A stretch of 64,000 bases of DNA, from contig NC_066313.1 in NCBI RefSeq assembly GCF_022539315.1, positions 33,641,059 through 33,705,058 of the forward strand, in the 5' to 3' direction. The translations under genes were made by a program, and so were the position numbers. Position 1 is the first letter of the stretch, and each line of letters starts with the position of its first letter. Below, in pieces: positions 48,720-61,899 of the stretch. The notes under the pieces are model-generated. The model saw only the letters and a program-made list of their open reading frames with translations, was not told the DNA's origin and did not search any database. This DNA comes from Serinus canaria. Its lineage: Eukaryota; Chordata; Aves; Passeriformes; Fringillidae.

Positions 48720-51551
48720 AATTTTGTTATTGCCATTGCCTTTCTTCTGCTGGCAGACAGGAGCAGTGTCCAGTTCCATAACTCCACAGAGTATTTGAGC
48801 TTGTTTGTGTTCAGCTTCTCAGAGAAATTTCTCATGGAAAAATTGTCTTCTGACCACAGAGTAATCACTAAGTGAAAAATGCTTTGCCAATCTGCAGTCA
48901 TTCCCAGTTCAGCACCAAAGGAGCTCTTCCTTGGAAATCACTGGAAAACATAAATGCAGAATTAAGGTGGCACCTATTTTCCATTCCAGTTTTCTAGCTT
49001 CCAGAAGGCTATTTGTGACAGGGTCTAGCAGGCTTGGCATCCAAATAACGAGGAGGCTGTAGGAACTATCCAGAGCAGTTAAGTGTGAAATTATGTACTT
49101 CCTATCCACTGCATTGAAACCACAATTTAAAAAAACATTTAACTGCTTTTATCCTTGAACATAAGTTTTCATCTGCTGTAAATTAATATAATTGAATAGG
49201 CAAAGTGACTGGTTAGAGTAGTTTCTGAAAGGCTTTAAGAAAAAGGTTAAATATGAGCTTTCAAAATTTCACAAGGCATGTCTTTATGCTACGGCTCTGA
49301 TTGTAGTGATCCGTCAAATAATGGTTTGCAAAGCTGCTTTCAACATGAATTATTATTCCAGGTTACTATTTGCTAAGACAACAGAAAATGCTGCTGCCTG
49401 CAGCTGGGCCTGGGAATGATTGCAGGATTCTGGGCAGCAGGGGCAAAAGCTCCCTCTTCTGATGGCTCCAGAGCTGAGGCCAGAAGGCCAGAGGAGACAT
49501 GAAGGAAGGACTGGGAGAGAAAAAATGCCATTGAGCATTTCAAGGAAAGTCAAGTTAAGGGTAAAGCAGCATGGAGCTGTCAGTACAGGTGTAACTTCAG
49601 CTGTTTATCCCATTGCTCTCTCTCAGTACCTTCTATCCCAGTCCATCCCTTCATGAGATCCATATCTTTAAGTTCTTGTTGTGACTGCACCCTAACAGAC
49701 TTTTGGGCTTCTAATATTTTGAAGTACTAAAATGTCTACTTCTAGATCAGAAGACCAGTCCTACTTCTTCTCTTCTTCAGCATTTATTGCTGTTTCTTAG
49801 GTTGCTCTGTTTTCCTCGAGAAACCCAAAGCTTGCAAGAAACAGCTGAATGCGAGATTACAAAGTGAGAACTAAATCCTGGTCAATATTCCCAGACACAA
49901 GTGATTTTTCAACAGAGGATGTCAGAAACTTGTCTTCTTGGCAAAGTGTCTTCATAATTCCAGTTTTATCACCAATTCTGGCAAGAGACCAAGAGGGAAA
50001 AATGTCTTCTAGCAGAATGCAGTGGGGAAAAACTGTGACAAGGGAAAATGGGCAATGTAGGCTGGGCTCCTGAAGAGGGATCTATGATGCTAAGGAATAA
50101 TCCTCCAAGAAAAATGCATCATGGGGAATTGTAGAGAAATTTACCTTTGAATGGACCTCTGGAGATATCTAGTCATCCCACACATTAGAGCTCTCCTTGA
50201 CAATGAGCACAGCCTTCTTCCCATCTTCCTTGTGCTTCCTGAAGAGTGAGATGCATGTTACAGCTCCACCTGGGTACATCTCTGCACTATAGCCACGCAA
50301 ACATCCCACCACACCTCTGTAACAGCAGTGATGGCATAGTTCCTCAGCTGCACAGTCCTCCAGTTGCCTCCTGTTTATTTCCCAGGTGGTGTATTCGTGT
50401 TCAGGAACTCCCCAGGATGTCTTTTGCTTCTGGGGAACATAAGGACCTCCCCAATGCCCTGCTCCCTCTGTGATTTCATCTCCTTCCACAGATGAACCCA
50501 CTTTAAAGTCTTCCTCATCAGGCTAGAAAAGAGCCAGAGGAGCTTTTTCATGGAGACAGACAATGGCACATGGAGCTTTCCCCTTTTGTCAGGCATTCCA
50601 ATCAGGTCCAAGGCAGCAGCAGCCAGAGTCACTGCCAGCTGGCAATTTGGAGACACAAGCTTGTAATATAAATTAATCTTCCAACAGCACAACTTTTAAA
50701 CATATTTATCAATCATCTCAGCAGAAAGGCCAGAAAGTGAGTGAGTGAGGAGGGCCTGGGGGTCCCCTTGCTGCAGCACAGGCACCACTGCACGCTAAAG
50801 GAGCAGGACTCTGATGCACTAGGGGTACATCACTGATCTCCAGGGAAATCACAGAGCTTGTTTCCTAAACTCAGAGTCTCTCTTCAGTTCCCACACTTTG
50901 TGATCTCTGTCAAACTATGACATTAATTAACCACCACGAGGAAACAAACAGATCCCCAGATAAATTTCCATGAGAGGAACAGTTCAACCTCAAAAGCTGC
51001 TGTTTTCCAGCTCCACACTTCTTTTGCTTTCCGTTTCTCAAACACTTCCAAGAAATAAGAAAATCAGTTCCAAAAATTTATTGTTATCTCCTCAAGCACA
51101 TTAGAGACAATTTAAAAGTTCTCTTCTTCACTGAATGACACAGGGGGTTGTACTACAGAATGTGACAGTCTCCTGAAACTACTATGAGGAATATGGAAAG
51201 TGGAAGAATATGAAATCCAAAAGCGAGTCAAGTCCTAATGTTAGGAATGTAGCTGAGAAGCACAATTAAATTAGAGTAATATTACCTACTGAAAGGAAGT
51301 TCTGGCTCTATTCTAGGTTGTACCAGTTACACAGTATGCAAAATTAGACAGATAGACTAATTAGACTATCTAGACTATAGATATTTTTCCTATCGTGCTT
51401 GCAAATAGGGTAAGAAAGCATCTTTTTTCTTTAAGTTTTATAATGTATAGCACAGTGCAGTTCCAAACAGAGTTAAGACTTGTGGATTCCAGAGAAATAC
51501 AAATAATATATGAACCAACATAATACAATACTGTTCCTAATCTGTTCCTAT

Positions 51552-51590
51552 TTCTCATTGAAATAAATCTCTTATTTATTTCAATGAGAA
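51552..51590. repeat. Perfect 17-bp inverted repeat (hairpin)
   Basis: TTCTCATTGAAATAAAT (51552-51568), loop CTCTT, exact reverse complement at 51574-51590. Confidence 0.97.
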
Positions 51591-53140
51591 TACTGCCTGC
51601 AGGTTGACAGGTCCTAATCAGGGCTCAGTCAGCTGTCAGCTTTCCCCAGCGAGTGGAGTACAGGGGATTCAACTCCACCTCACCCTCCTTCTGCCACCCC
51701 TCTGCCCTCACAACAGAAGCTCCATATTCACATCCAGAACAAGAGCACTCCTGACACACGGATTTCATCCTGGCCAGGCCTGGCATGTCCCATCTTTGCC
51801 TGGGTGCCGTTCTTTATTGCCAGCCTAATAAGTACACAAAGGCTGAGCGATGGGGATCCTGTGAGCAGACTCGCAGCAATGAGACTCCAGGAGCTTGTTT
51901 GCCCGGGCAGACAGGCTGGGTAAACAATTAGCTCCAGCTCCAACATTCTGGTCCTGCAGAAGAATTGGATGCTTGGCACTGGCTGCTCTCCATGACATTC
52001 AAAATTTGGCTTTTCTCCAGTCAAATATTTAAACATTCGCGACCGTTTGTCCGGACCCAAAGCCTCAGTTAGGAATTTCTGCTCCGTTCTAATTTTGTAA
52101 ATGGAGATTTGGAGATTATTTACTGGGAACTTTGAAAAAAAAAATGTACTTAGCTTTACAGCAAGGGTAAAAGAGAGTTTGTTTGAAAATCATATAATGG
52201 AAGAGGTCAGCACTACCAGCATATACTACCAACACTATAAGCAGTGCACACTTAGACAAAGTATAACTTGGAGTGTTGCTGTCACAGACCCTTCTGTGTT
52301 CACTGCTGGTAGCAAACAGCTGGCTTTTAATGAAACATAATAGAGAATTTGTTATTTTAAAACTGCCTTTCCATTTATAATCATGCCTGTTGCAGTACAA
52401 TGGAGAATTGTATCCTTATTCCTTCATGCTGGCAATGCAGGAAATATTTAAACAAGTGCTTGTGAAGTATTTATTTTCAAATACATTAATGATGTGTCTC
52501 CAAATCAGTAAAGTTAGTGTACCCTTACTTATGCGTGCAGGTAGTACTTTTTGTATTAGGACTTTATGTTTATTATAATCCATGCCTTTTCTAGTTTCAG
52601 ATTGATAGAGTAAAAGATAAATACTATTATCTAAATCAATATCCTGCACATCACAAATTCTTATATTTTGCCCTAATTAATTAATTTATCCAACCCATGT
52701 CTTCAATGAGAGTAAGGAACTTGAGTAGATTCTCAAGGAAATAACATTCTGAATGCCATAGATCTGTCAAGCCAGCTTTCACATGGTAACTAAATAAATA
52801 AAATATGGTAAACAACATACAAAAATATGCAGGAAAACATTTTTGATTAGATGTTGAAAGAAAGTGAGAAACAAAGGTTGCTTGTTTTCCTGGCAGGCCG
52901 GACACGAGCTGGCAATGTGCTCTTACTGCCTGCAAAGCCAAATGTACCCAGGGCTGCATCAGAGGCAGCGTGGCCAGCAGGTCAAGGTAGGTGATCACAC
53001 CCTTCTGCTTTGCCCTCCTGGGAGTCCACCAGTGCTGCATCCTGCTCTGGGCTCCTCAGCACAAGAAAGACATGGACCTGTCAGAGAGACACAGAAATTA
53101 TTAGAGGGAAGGAACCCCTCTACTCTGAGTAAAGGCTGAC

Positions 53141-53502
53141 AGAAATGGGGTTGTTTAGGGGGTGACCTTCTTGTGACCTTCCAGTGCCTGAAAGGGGCCT
53201 GCAAGAAAACTGAGGAGGGACTTTTTACAAGAGCATGTAGTGACAGGACAAGGGGGAATGGCTTTAAAATGGAAGAAAGAAGGTTTAGATTAGATAGAAG
53301 GAAGAGATTCATTACTGTGAGGGTGCAAGTCACTGGCACAGCTTGCCCAGAGAAATTGTGGATGCCCCATCCCTGGAAGCATTCAAGGTCAGGTTGGATG
53401 TAGCAGCCTGGTCTAGTGGAAGGTCTAGCTCATGGTAGGGGGATTGGAACCAGATGGCTTTTAAGATCCCTTCCAGCTCAAATAATTTTTAGAGTCTATT
53501 AT
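53141..53502 (+). mobile_element. CR1 LINE 3' fragment, plus strand
   Basis: GGGACTTTTTACAAGAGCAT, then GTAGTGACAGGACAAGGGGG, then AATGGCTTTAAAATGGAAGA, the FRLDRRKRF-type coding end, GTGGATGCCCCATCCCTGG and GTCTAGCTCATGGTAGGGGG form the CR1 ORF2 end and 3' untranslated region in order. It ends in a degraded AGAGTCTATT. The upstream part (53141-53200) is more diverged but still aligns. Confidence 0.93.
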
Positions 53503-54728
53503 TGTTTTTCACTTGTCTTTGAGAGCAGAATCAAACCAGTCTTGCACATAATCACTGAACTTGGAATTAATTGTTTCTTCAGCCACCTACACACAAAATG
53601 ATTAGAAAAAAACACAAAGAATATAGGAAAGATCACTGTGGAAGTCTTAACCTGTGAGGCTATACACATGTTCTGTACAAGAAGTCACAACCTATTCAAA
53701 GGCAGAGGAGGGTCCTTGCTGAATATTCTGCAAGAGAGGATGTTTATAGGACTTAAAAGGGAAATCTAAGGCTCAGCTTCATTATATGGGCTCCAAATCA
53801 AGAGAGAGACATATAGACTTCTCTGGGATCAGGCTGAGGCATTAAGCTGATAGAAAAGAGCAGAAAGAAAGTAGAGCAAAAGCACTCATTAGCACAAATT
53901 TAAAACACTATGAAAGGAATCAGCAAAGCAACCAAGAGACTTGCAATGAAGAAAACATTTTATTTACTTAAGCTAGTACTCAGTCTGGAAAATAAGCAAA
54001 AAGAATTTGCCTGGCCACTAATAAACACCAGTTTGACCCAACAGATACCAAATTTAGTGGCAGGATTTCTGTGACCAGACAATTTAAATCACTCTCTATA
54101 ACTCAAACAGCAAATAGTGATAGTAGTGACCTCAAAATAACAGAAACTGTACATCAATAAAGGGCATCACCTCTTGCTGTCACTGGTAAGGGAGACCATT
54201 CATCTCAAATGTTCTTGAGCCACAGGATAAGCACCTACCTAAAACATCTTTCTGCACTGTATAGGCAAAATGACTTTGGCTGAATGATCTATTATTACAG
54301 CAGTTACCTAGATTGAAAATCAACACAGAAAATAAATGTTAACCTTACCAGGTAACAAAGGCATAGCTCCAAGAATTAAATATTGTTGTTCACAGCCATT
54401 TCTAAAATTTGGAATTTTTATATCAGGAGTTTCCAGAAACCTTTCAAGATCACTTGACCATTTCTGTCAATTTTCAGTTAGTCCTAAACCAGATGAAAAA
54501 CTGTAAAAGTTTGGCAGAAAGTGAGGGTGATATGAGTATTTGCATAAGATATACGGAATGACCCCAATAACTGTGGGCTTTTTTTACTTTATTTCAATCT
54601 CAGATCACATAATCAGATTGACAATATATTTCACAAATGATCAAAATTATATAATTAAGATTTATGGAAACAGATTTTGTCAAAGTATAATTCAGCTTTT
54701 GATGTAAGTGCAGGTTTTAGAATAACAG

Positions 54729-54734
<6 letters not shown>

Positions 54735-54760
<26 letters not shown>
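54735..54760. repeat. TA microsatellite
   Basis: About twelve TA units with one TG interruption at 54753-54754, flanked by further TGTATATA elements to 54778. Confidence 0.92.
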
Positions 54761-55547
54761 CTGATACAGTGTATATATAGGACACTATAGTACGCTAGGA
54801 CTTTTAGGGTCTTTGACCTTAACATATCTTGCTAAACAGCTGAAATATAAATAGAAATAACTAGACAATGATGAACTAAAGGCTGTAATGTACACCTACA
54901 CTGTGATAATTTTTAGCTCAAGACTCACTGTTCTGCAAAATATCTTTCTAGCTCAAGCAAGATTAGCAGCCAGGGACAGAGAACTGCATGGGTAATGCAG
55001 GAAGTCAGGCTGGATCTGAGGGCTTCATCCCCGCTACAAAACCCTATTTGTGTGGGTAACTTGACTATTAAGTGAAACACCAAAGTGTTTTACATCACTT
55101 AAGGTACTGCTGGTCTTTCCTCATTGCCCAGGTCCCACTACTCCAATCAGTAGTTATACGGGATCTTCCTACTAACAGACTAGGGTGAGGGCAGTTCAGG
55201 GACCTTTATTTCTCCTGAGAGCAGCTAAACTGACATTCCAGGTGTATCTGTGTGGATGTCTTTGTTGGGTATGCTGCTCACTCCTTTTCTGTCCCAGGAA
55301 GCTTCCTGCCAAAGTGGCCATGTAGTGTTGCCATGGAGTTCTTCAGGATGCCTCTCAGACTTACTGTCTTAGGCTATTGATAAATTCAGGTAGATACCTA
55401 TACTCTGCTTGTCTTAGTTTGTAGTTTCAATGAGATTTAAAAAGTAGTATGAATTCTAAATGATATTTACAGGTTTGACGCACGACTCAGCTCCTGGTCC
55501 AAACCTGGTCCCCAGTCTCAGATTCATAGTGTCTGTATCTTTATCTG

Positions 55548-55597
55548 ATTTGTCTTGTGGGAGGCTGTATACATTTGTCTTGTGGGAGGCTGTATAC
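55548..55597. repeat. 25-bp perfect tandem duplication
   Basis: The 25-bp unit starting ATTTGTCTTG and ending GGCTGTATAC occurs at 55548-55572 and 55573-55597 without mismatch, which suggests a recent event. Confidence 0.96.
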
Positions 55598-58500
55598 ATG
55601 TAATTAAAAACTAAATACTTCCACTTAAATCTCTCTCCTTGGTTTTAAAGGGAACCCAGGCTAGATGAAAGAGTACAGGCTGGGTGCATATATTTGACAT
55701 TTTGGAGACAGAGAGGAAATGTTAATGGACCACCATGTAAGTACCTGGTTCATTGAATGGAGCAGCACATTTTATATATTCATCTTTGAGCTTTGAAATG
55801 CACTCAAAGGCAAACTGTGTCACAAATAAGTTATAAGACTTGCTATAAATATTTTTCATGGGATATGTCTCTGCAAGACATATCATCAAATGGTTTGCCT
55901 ATCTTCCAGGCTTTGATCTGTAGATTGTAGTAATTAGTGCTGGGAAAGATCTATTGTATTGCCTAAGCTGCTACATGATATTCAGCATAGCTTCCCCTTC
56001 CTGATGTTTTGCCTCACACAGTTTATATATCCAGGGGGCAGAAATCCCCTGGGATACTATTTCACAACCAGTTCACAGTCAGCAATTTTTCTGGTGAGGT
56101 TTAGCCCAAATACATCTTTTCTAATCTCACTGCATGAAAGTCTTGTCATTATACTCCGTAGTGTCATGTGAAATAATTCTTCCTTAGGGTCCTACACACC
56201 CTGCACTGCAAGTGCAGACTCTTAGATCCTATCATAAACTATGCAAGTTTTCTTTATTCACCTTTAATGTACTTTCTTTCTTTCTTATTTACCTCCAATC
56301 TGTCTATGTCTCACATGGAGCTAGGTAGCCCGACCTAAATACAGTCCTGCAGCTGCAGTCACAGCTGAGAGGGAAAAAATTGCAATTAGTACATTGCAGA
56401 TGAAAGATGTCATCTGTCCCACAGGAAAGAAAAGGATCATAGGTTAGTTTAAGAGGCTACCTCTTTGGGAGAAAAATCATCATTCTTTTCGTAGCTGGAC
56501 ACAACAGATTTGGAAAACAACCCAAGCTCATCTTGACAAGATGTGAACAAGAGCCACCCAAGAGCAACTCTCTGGTGAGGAGCATGTCCACTCCACACAA
56601 GCTGTCTAGGCTGCTTCTATTGATGCCCAGGAGAAAATAATTCCAGACTGTAATTCCATAATAAAATCAGCATCTGACATGGGTGGGCTGGATTGCATTC
56701 TCTCCTCTGCCTAAAGACAGCCTTCCCTAGGCTATTGACATAATTTCTAGATGGCTAAAACTAGCCAAGGCTGATCTTGCTTGCTTGTTCCCAAGCTAAA
56801 AATAACTGACCTATCCTCGTTCTACTATGATTCCTCTTCATTTTTCACAACAGAAGCCCCTCACAGATGGCCCCATGTGCTGGCTTTGATGGCTAAACAG
56901 CCCTCCTGTGTGCCTTGGGCTTCATGTTCATTCCCTTAAAAGCACCGATCCATGGGACATTATGTTGGCTCACAGAAATTCTACCAGCAAAAGCTTATTT
57001 GACCAAGAAATTGAGACAGAACCACTAATAAAAAAAATAGTCCCAGTCCCTGGTTAGCTCTCCTTTTTCTTTGCCTTCCTAAGATGGGGAGATAGACTGG
57101 ATTTTGTTGTCCCCACAGGGCCTACATCCACTGCAGGATGATCCTCACAAGAACACCACCTTGTTTAGACCATGGCTAAAACACAGTCTGAAACATGGTG
57201 AGGTCCTTCAGAGTCACACTGCTAACTTCAAGGTGCCTTCGTGCTGCTGCAAGACATCCAGGCATCAAAATGAGTATGAGCTCAAGCATCTCCCTGGAAA
57301 TGCCACCAAATCTGGCTGTACAATGGGACAGGAAAGGCCTTTCCCTGCCCTGCAGGGTGGGCTCTCACTGTGGGGAGAACCTTCTGTTTTGCCATGTATA
57401 TTGAATATGGGATTCTCTTAAAACAAGCTGGGCATGGAGTGAGTATTATCTCCAACAGGAGCTGACAAATTTGTCTACTAATATCCTCAAGAACCTTGTG
57501 ATTATACAGTAGCTTCATGGTCACATACAGCACTTAGAAAATGTTGCAGCTCATTATTCTTAAATGAGCACTTTAGTGGATTCAAAGCCACCAGACAGAG
57601 CAGTGACACCACCGGCAGAATGTGAACCCAGCAGATAGACACAGCCTGGCAAGGAAACAAAAACAGTAGTGATGAATTCAATCCAATTTTGCATAACACT
57701 AAAGACCCCGTTTTTCAGGAAATTCCTGAAGTTCTCAGAGAGAGCAGTTGCGGTGGAGGTTTTATTTTTAAGGTGTCATTTTGGAATTACTTCACTGTAG
57801 TGATATGCTGTTTATTCAAATGGTGAGGATGCAGAGTCTTAAAAGAATCTCAGTCTTGTTGGAGCAAATCCAGATGCCTGTTTTGTTTCAACAAGTTTTC
57901 ACTATCATGAAATTAAAGAGGTACTGTTAGTTTAAATATCACTCATCAGAAGTGTTTCCAATAACATGAATAGTAGGAATTCTCAGTAGTTGAGTGTATA
58001 TTATACATATAGCTGTGAATTTTGAAACAAGCTGAGTTCAAAATATTAATCCTCTTTTTATTCTTTCTATGCACCTCATAGTTTGATCAAAACTATCTAC
58101 ATAATGTACTCTACTTAGAGAATGCCATGTCATGTCTGACAGATATGGATAATCCCATTAAGCCTTTAAGCTGAAAATTCTGGAGGGGGAAAAAACAGCT
58201 ACAAAATCATTCCTAAACGTATTGTATTTTCAGTCCAACGTTACCTCTTGTGTTTCCCATATAGCAGCAGATTAGTTTTCCAATAGACTAAGAAACATTC
58301 TGTAAAGCTTGAGTTTTCTCAGACAAAGCCTTTTGTTTGCAGTTGTATCTGCAGGTGCAGTAGAAACCTTCCCCTGTCTGAGTGAATTGCAACTAGATGC
58401 TCAAATATCCCTATCCATCCAGGAAGAAGAAGGACACACTGAGTGGGCTTCACTTTATGTAACTGTAGGCACCAAAAAGTTAGATTTAACATCTCCTGAT

Positions 58501-60162
58501 AGACAGCAGAATAAAAGGAGTTCTTTTAAGGAAGGATTGTCCGGCCTAACTAACATCCTATTTTAGCATGTGATTGTTTGCCTTCTGAGGTAGCCCCTTA
58601 AGGCTCACCAAAGGAACCTAGAGAGGTCACAACTAGCTTCTAGCTGACTTTATTCATCAGTGGAGTCCCCTGCAAGGCTAGGACCCTCCTCCATGCTGCT
58701 CCACAGTGTCACTTGCTGATGACAAGATTTTTGCCAACACAGGAAGGATATTGTATACATTCAGCTGTCAGTTTTCCCACTTGGCAATCTTTTCCATAAA
58801 CTAAGCAACTCAGATTCCCAGTCCAGGCATGCTTCCTTTCAGAGCTGACGGTAAGAACATTTAGCTTCTGGGAACTAGGAATAAGTACCTTCCCCACCAC
58901 CCTTGCATCTACAGTCTTGAAAAACCCAAGGAAGAGTTCCTTCTCTCCTAATGGTTCTCATCTCGTGGTGCAGCTCATTTGAGGTGAATGTCTGGCCTTC
59001 CCCTTCCCATCAGCACAGTGCCCAGTCATGGGAGAGTCACCAGTGTAATTGTCATCATAATCTTTCATTGAGATAGGATATGCTCTCACACTTGCTGCAC
59101 AGATTTGGGAACTGTGGCACCAAAGCCTTCCCGAAATACTGAACTGAAGTAGGGGTGGGGATGAGAGAAGTACTTTCTTCTCCAGAGTCCAAGTCTGCAT
59201 CATTCTTGCCTTCAAAATAGACTTTTTTTAAAGGGATAGAAAGTGTCTTCACCTTTAACTTTCTCTGATAGTTAAAAAGCATTTCAGGAAACAGGGCATC
59301 AGTGAGGAGGGGTCTGTGTCCCAGGGAAAGTAGAGGGAGCTGGCTGGAGAGTGAGCAATGGGAAGACTGATTTGAGCCAACTGTGGGTTGTCATTCTTCC
59401 TTCCAGACTCAGTGGCCTCTGAAATCACTTCATTGTCTGCAGCAGAATCTGGCACAGGACCGTGATGCCAGGTTACTTCACTTCCCTGCAGAATAAAAGA
59501 TTTCTTCAACCATGAGAAGTTATCTCCTGACAGTGCCATTCATTAGGGCTCCCACCTGTAGACTGTTTCATTTTCAGCTTACTCACAGGGTGCTGAAAAG
59601 TCAGCGTGTGTGTTATCACTTGACAGTATAGTACAGCTATAACCTCTTCACCCTTCTGTATTTGCCACTTACTGCTCTCTGCCTCAACAATGGCTCACAG
59701 CAACATTCAGATCTTGGTCTTCACTCTCTTTAAAAAATAAAAACTTGTGCTGCCCAGTTTTACCAGAGCTCTTGTTTCTTAAGAGTTGTACACATAGGGG
59801 AAAAAGAAATCTATATCTGGTATTTTTTCCTCTTTTGAATTAAAAAGTTAAACCAGAAAATTTTGTCTATAGATGCTCAATGGAACAGGACAGTAGTTCA
59901 TTATTTCTAAAGAGAAGCCATACAAACTGTCTTTTCTGAGCTTATGGTTTACTGTATACACTAAAACTAATAGAAATCTGAAGTTTTTATGACAACAAAA
60001 TGTGTCAACTAAATTTCAAACTAAACATTCTTCTCTACTCCTTTTGTCATGACAATTTCACCCAACACTTTCTTTAAGGTTTCTTTCTCAGGAGGGGACC
60101 TGTAGACACCAAGCCTTGTGGTTCTTATTCATCCACCTGTGTTGTGCATAGAGACACACTTC

Positions 60163-60262
60163 ATGGAATCACATCATCACAGGATGGTTTGGGTTGGAAG
60201 TGATCTCAGAGATCTCCTAGTTACAAACACCCTGCCACAGGCAAGGACAATGTCCACTGAAG
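60163..60262 (-). mobile_element. CR1 LINE 3' end fragment, minus strand
   Basis: GGAATCACATCATCACAGGA, then TGGTTTGGGTTGGAAGTGAT, CTCAGAGATCTCCTAG and CCCTGCCACAGGCAAGGACA follow the complement of the CR1 3' terminus. Only the last hundred bases are present, a heavily truncated copy. Confidence 0.88.
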
Positions 60263-61649
60263 CTGCTGCTTCAGGCATAGAAGGTTTGCAGTCCTGTATT
60301 GTATCATGGATAGCCTAGGGCATCCCAGACCCCTACAACTGAGTGAGGTGAGTCCCACTGTATACATCTTAGCATCTCTGTATCTCTGTCCCCCTGTCTG
60401 CTCTAAAAACTTCCATCAGCATCATATCATTTAGGATAGCATCTATTTGAATTTGTGTCTGGAAGGCCCTGGAGCATGTATGGCAGCTGTGACACAAGAG
60501 ACTGCATGTCCATGGGAAGCAAGACCCCACCTGGACCCCTGCTGCAGCCCTGAGACCCACTCTAACCAAACCTCACAGTAATTCCACCCCTATGAGACAT
60601 GGGCAATCAGTAGATGTGTGTGTACAGGGCAAAACTTCTGAGCCTGCACATCTTGTCAGATGTGATAGGGTCACCTTAGGACGGGATCTATGGTTAGTAT
60701 GGCATTGCAGACAGAGCCTGACTTGTCTGCTGCTTTGTCTGCTGATACTCCAGGGATCTGCCTCACTCTTGCATGGTCACTCCCTCATGGCCCAAGAGTA
60801 GCTGCACTGGTGTCACCAGCCCTTCTCCAACACCAGTTGTATTCTCTGGCTGTCTGAGCAGCTACTTTTTTTTATTATTATTATTTAGTACGTGCTTTTT
60901 TCATTCATTTGGTAAAATCTTTCTGTAGACCCAGATGGGGATGGTGCTAGGACCAAGCAGATGCAAATTAGAAAAATCACGTCTGAGAATGTAAGATCCT
61001 GTCGTATTTCAGCTCTTCACAGATTGTCTATGGGTGAGGCAAAGGTTTTCTTTTGCTTCAGGCTCTCCTCACCCTTTGTAAGGGCAGCAGTGGCTTGAAA
61101 AGGTCAGTAGAAGACTGCAAATAAATTGACTCCTATGAAATTTGTATTTTCCTTCTGGAATAACGGTGATCAGCTGGGAATTTTGAATAAACTTTTTTTG
61201 GGTGACTTTATCTTGTGGAGTTAAAACATTGCAGGATTTTTGCCTTCTTGGCTCTGGTTTCCCCTTTTCTTGCCAGATATCATTATAAGGCTTCAAGAAG
61301 GATGAGTAATTAAAACCCATGCGAACAATGTGTCGGACAATTAAGTTTAAATGTCCGCTTGATGAGGCAACACGGGTGAGTGACCGCAGAGCTCCTGGAG
61401 CTGATGCCCTGCGGAGGCAGGAAGGTCCGAGGGCGCTCAACCCGCTCCCAGGAACCCTCTGAAAAAGGATCTGGGGACTCAGACACTGGGACAAAGAACC
61501 TGTTGCCCTCGGGGCTGCAGAAGTGCCATGGGCTGCACCCCAAAATCTCGCACCGAGACGGCAGCCCCTGAGCCGCCCGTAGTGTCAGAACAAGCTTGGG
61601 CAAAACCCCCAATATTTTTCCTCGTGAAATAAATGGAAATGCAGTAAAG
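60263..61649. other. Upstream flank of the second CpG island
   Basis: Non-coding sequence that rises in CpG content from about 61380. It could contain distal promoter elements of the gene starting in the island, but no specific site can be supported. Confidence 0.5.
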
Positions 61650-61768
61650 GATTAAAAGGTGGGGGGGGGGGGGGTGACGCTGCACTGGGGCGGCGGCCCG
61701 ATGGGCATACTGCGGGGAGGGACGGCCCGGGCCGGGCAGGGGAGGGGCGGCGGCGGCGGGGCCCCGCG

Positions 61769-61840
61769 GGCGGGCGGCGATGCCGGCGGGCGGCGATGCG
61801 GGGCGGGGCGGGCGGCGGCGGGATCCAGCGGCGGGATCCA
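61769..61840. repeat. GC-rich short tandem repeats in the CpG island
   Basis: CGGGCGGCGATGC occurs at 61771-61783 and 61787-61799 (16-bp period). GCGGCGGGATCCA occurs twice in tandem at 61815-61827 and 61828-61840. Confidence 0.9.
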
Positions 61841-61855
61841 CCTGCGGGAGGCGCC

Positions 61856-61895
61856 GCTCCGCCCCGCCCCGCCCCGCCCCGCCCCGCTCCGCTCC
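61856..61895. repeat. GCCCC/GCTCC pentanucleotide repeat (GC-box array)
   Basis: Several GCCCC units followed by two GCTCC units. Each overlapping CCCCGCCCC is a potential Sp1/KLF site. The array lies just upstream of the proposed first exon and may set the transcription start. Confidence 0.85.
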
Positions 61896-61899
61896 GAGC

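Larger units (their letters stand above)
45207..53140. other. Intergenic sequence
   Basis: No supported gene. It contains a compound CA/TA microsatellite (47833-47913), a 21-T tract (48699-48719) and a 17-bp perfect hairpin (51552-51590). A stretch near 50127-50180 (GGACCTCTGGAGATATCTAG, then TCATCCCA) faintly recalls a CR1 3' end but is too short to call. Confidence 0.5.
53503..60162. other. Intergenic sequence
   Basis: No supported gene. It contains a TA microsatellite (54735-54760) and a 25-bp tandem duplication (55548-55597). From 53503 to about 55950 there is almost no open frame of note on either strand, as expected of AT-rich non-coding DNA. Confidence 0.55.

Noticed and set aside
50127..50180. 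Possible CR1 3' end on the minus strand
   Set aside because: Only about 20-30 bases resemble the CR1 terminus and the flanks do not continue it. Too weak to list.
50169..50501. Minus-strand frame of 110 codons, charged at its end (RKHKEDGKKAVLIVKESS)
   Set aside because: It looks somewhat protein-like, but I could not assign it to a family with confidence. The neighbouring frame is equally long and unrelated, and there is no splice or promoter context. A translated protein search would decide.
55862..55884. 9-bp inverted repeat GATATGTCT with a 5-base loop
   Set aside because: Within chance expectation.
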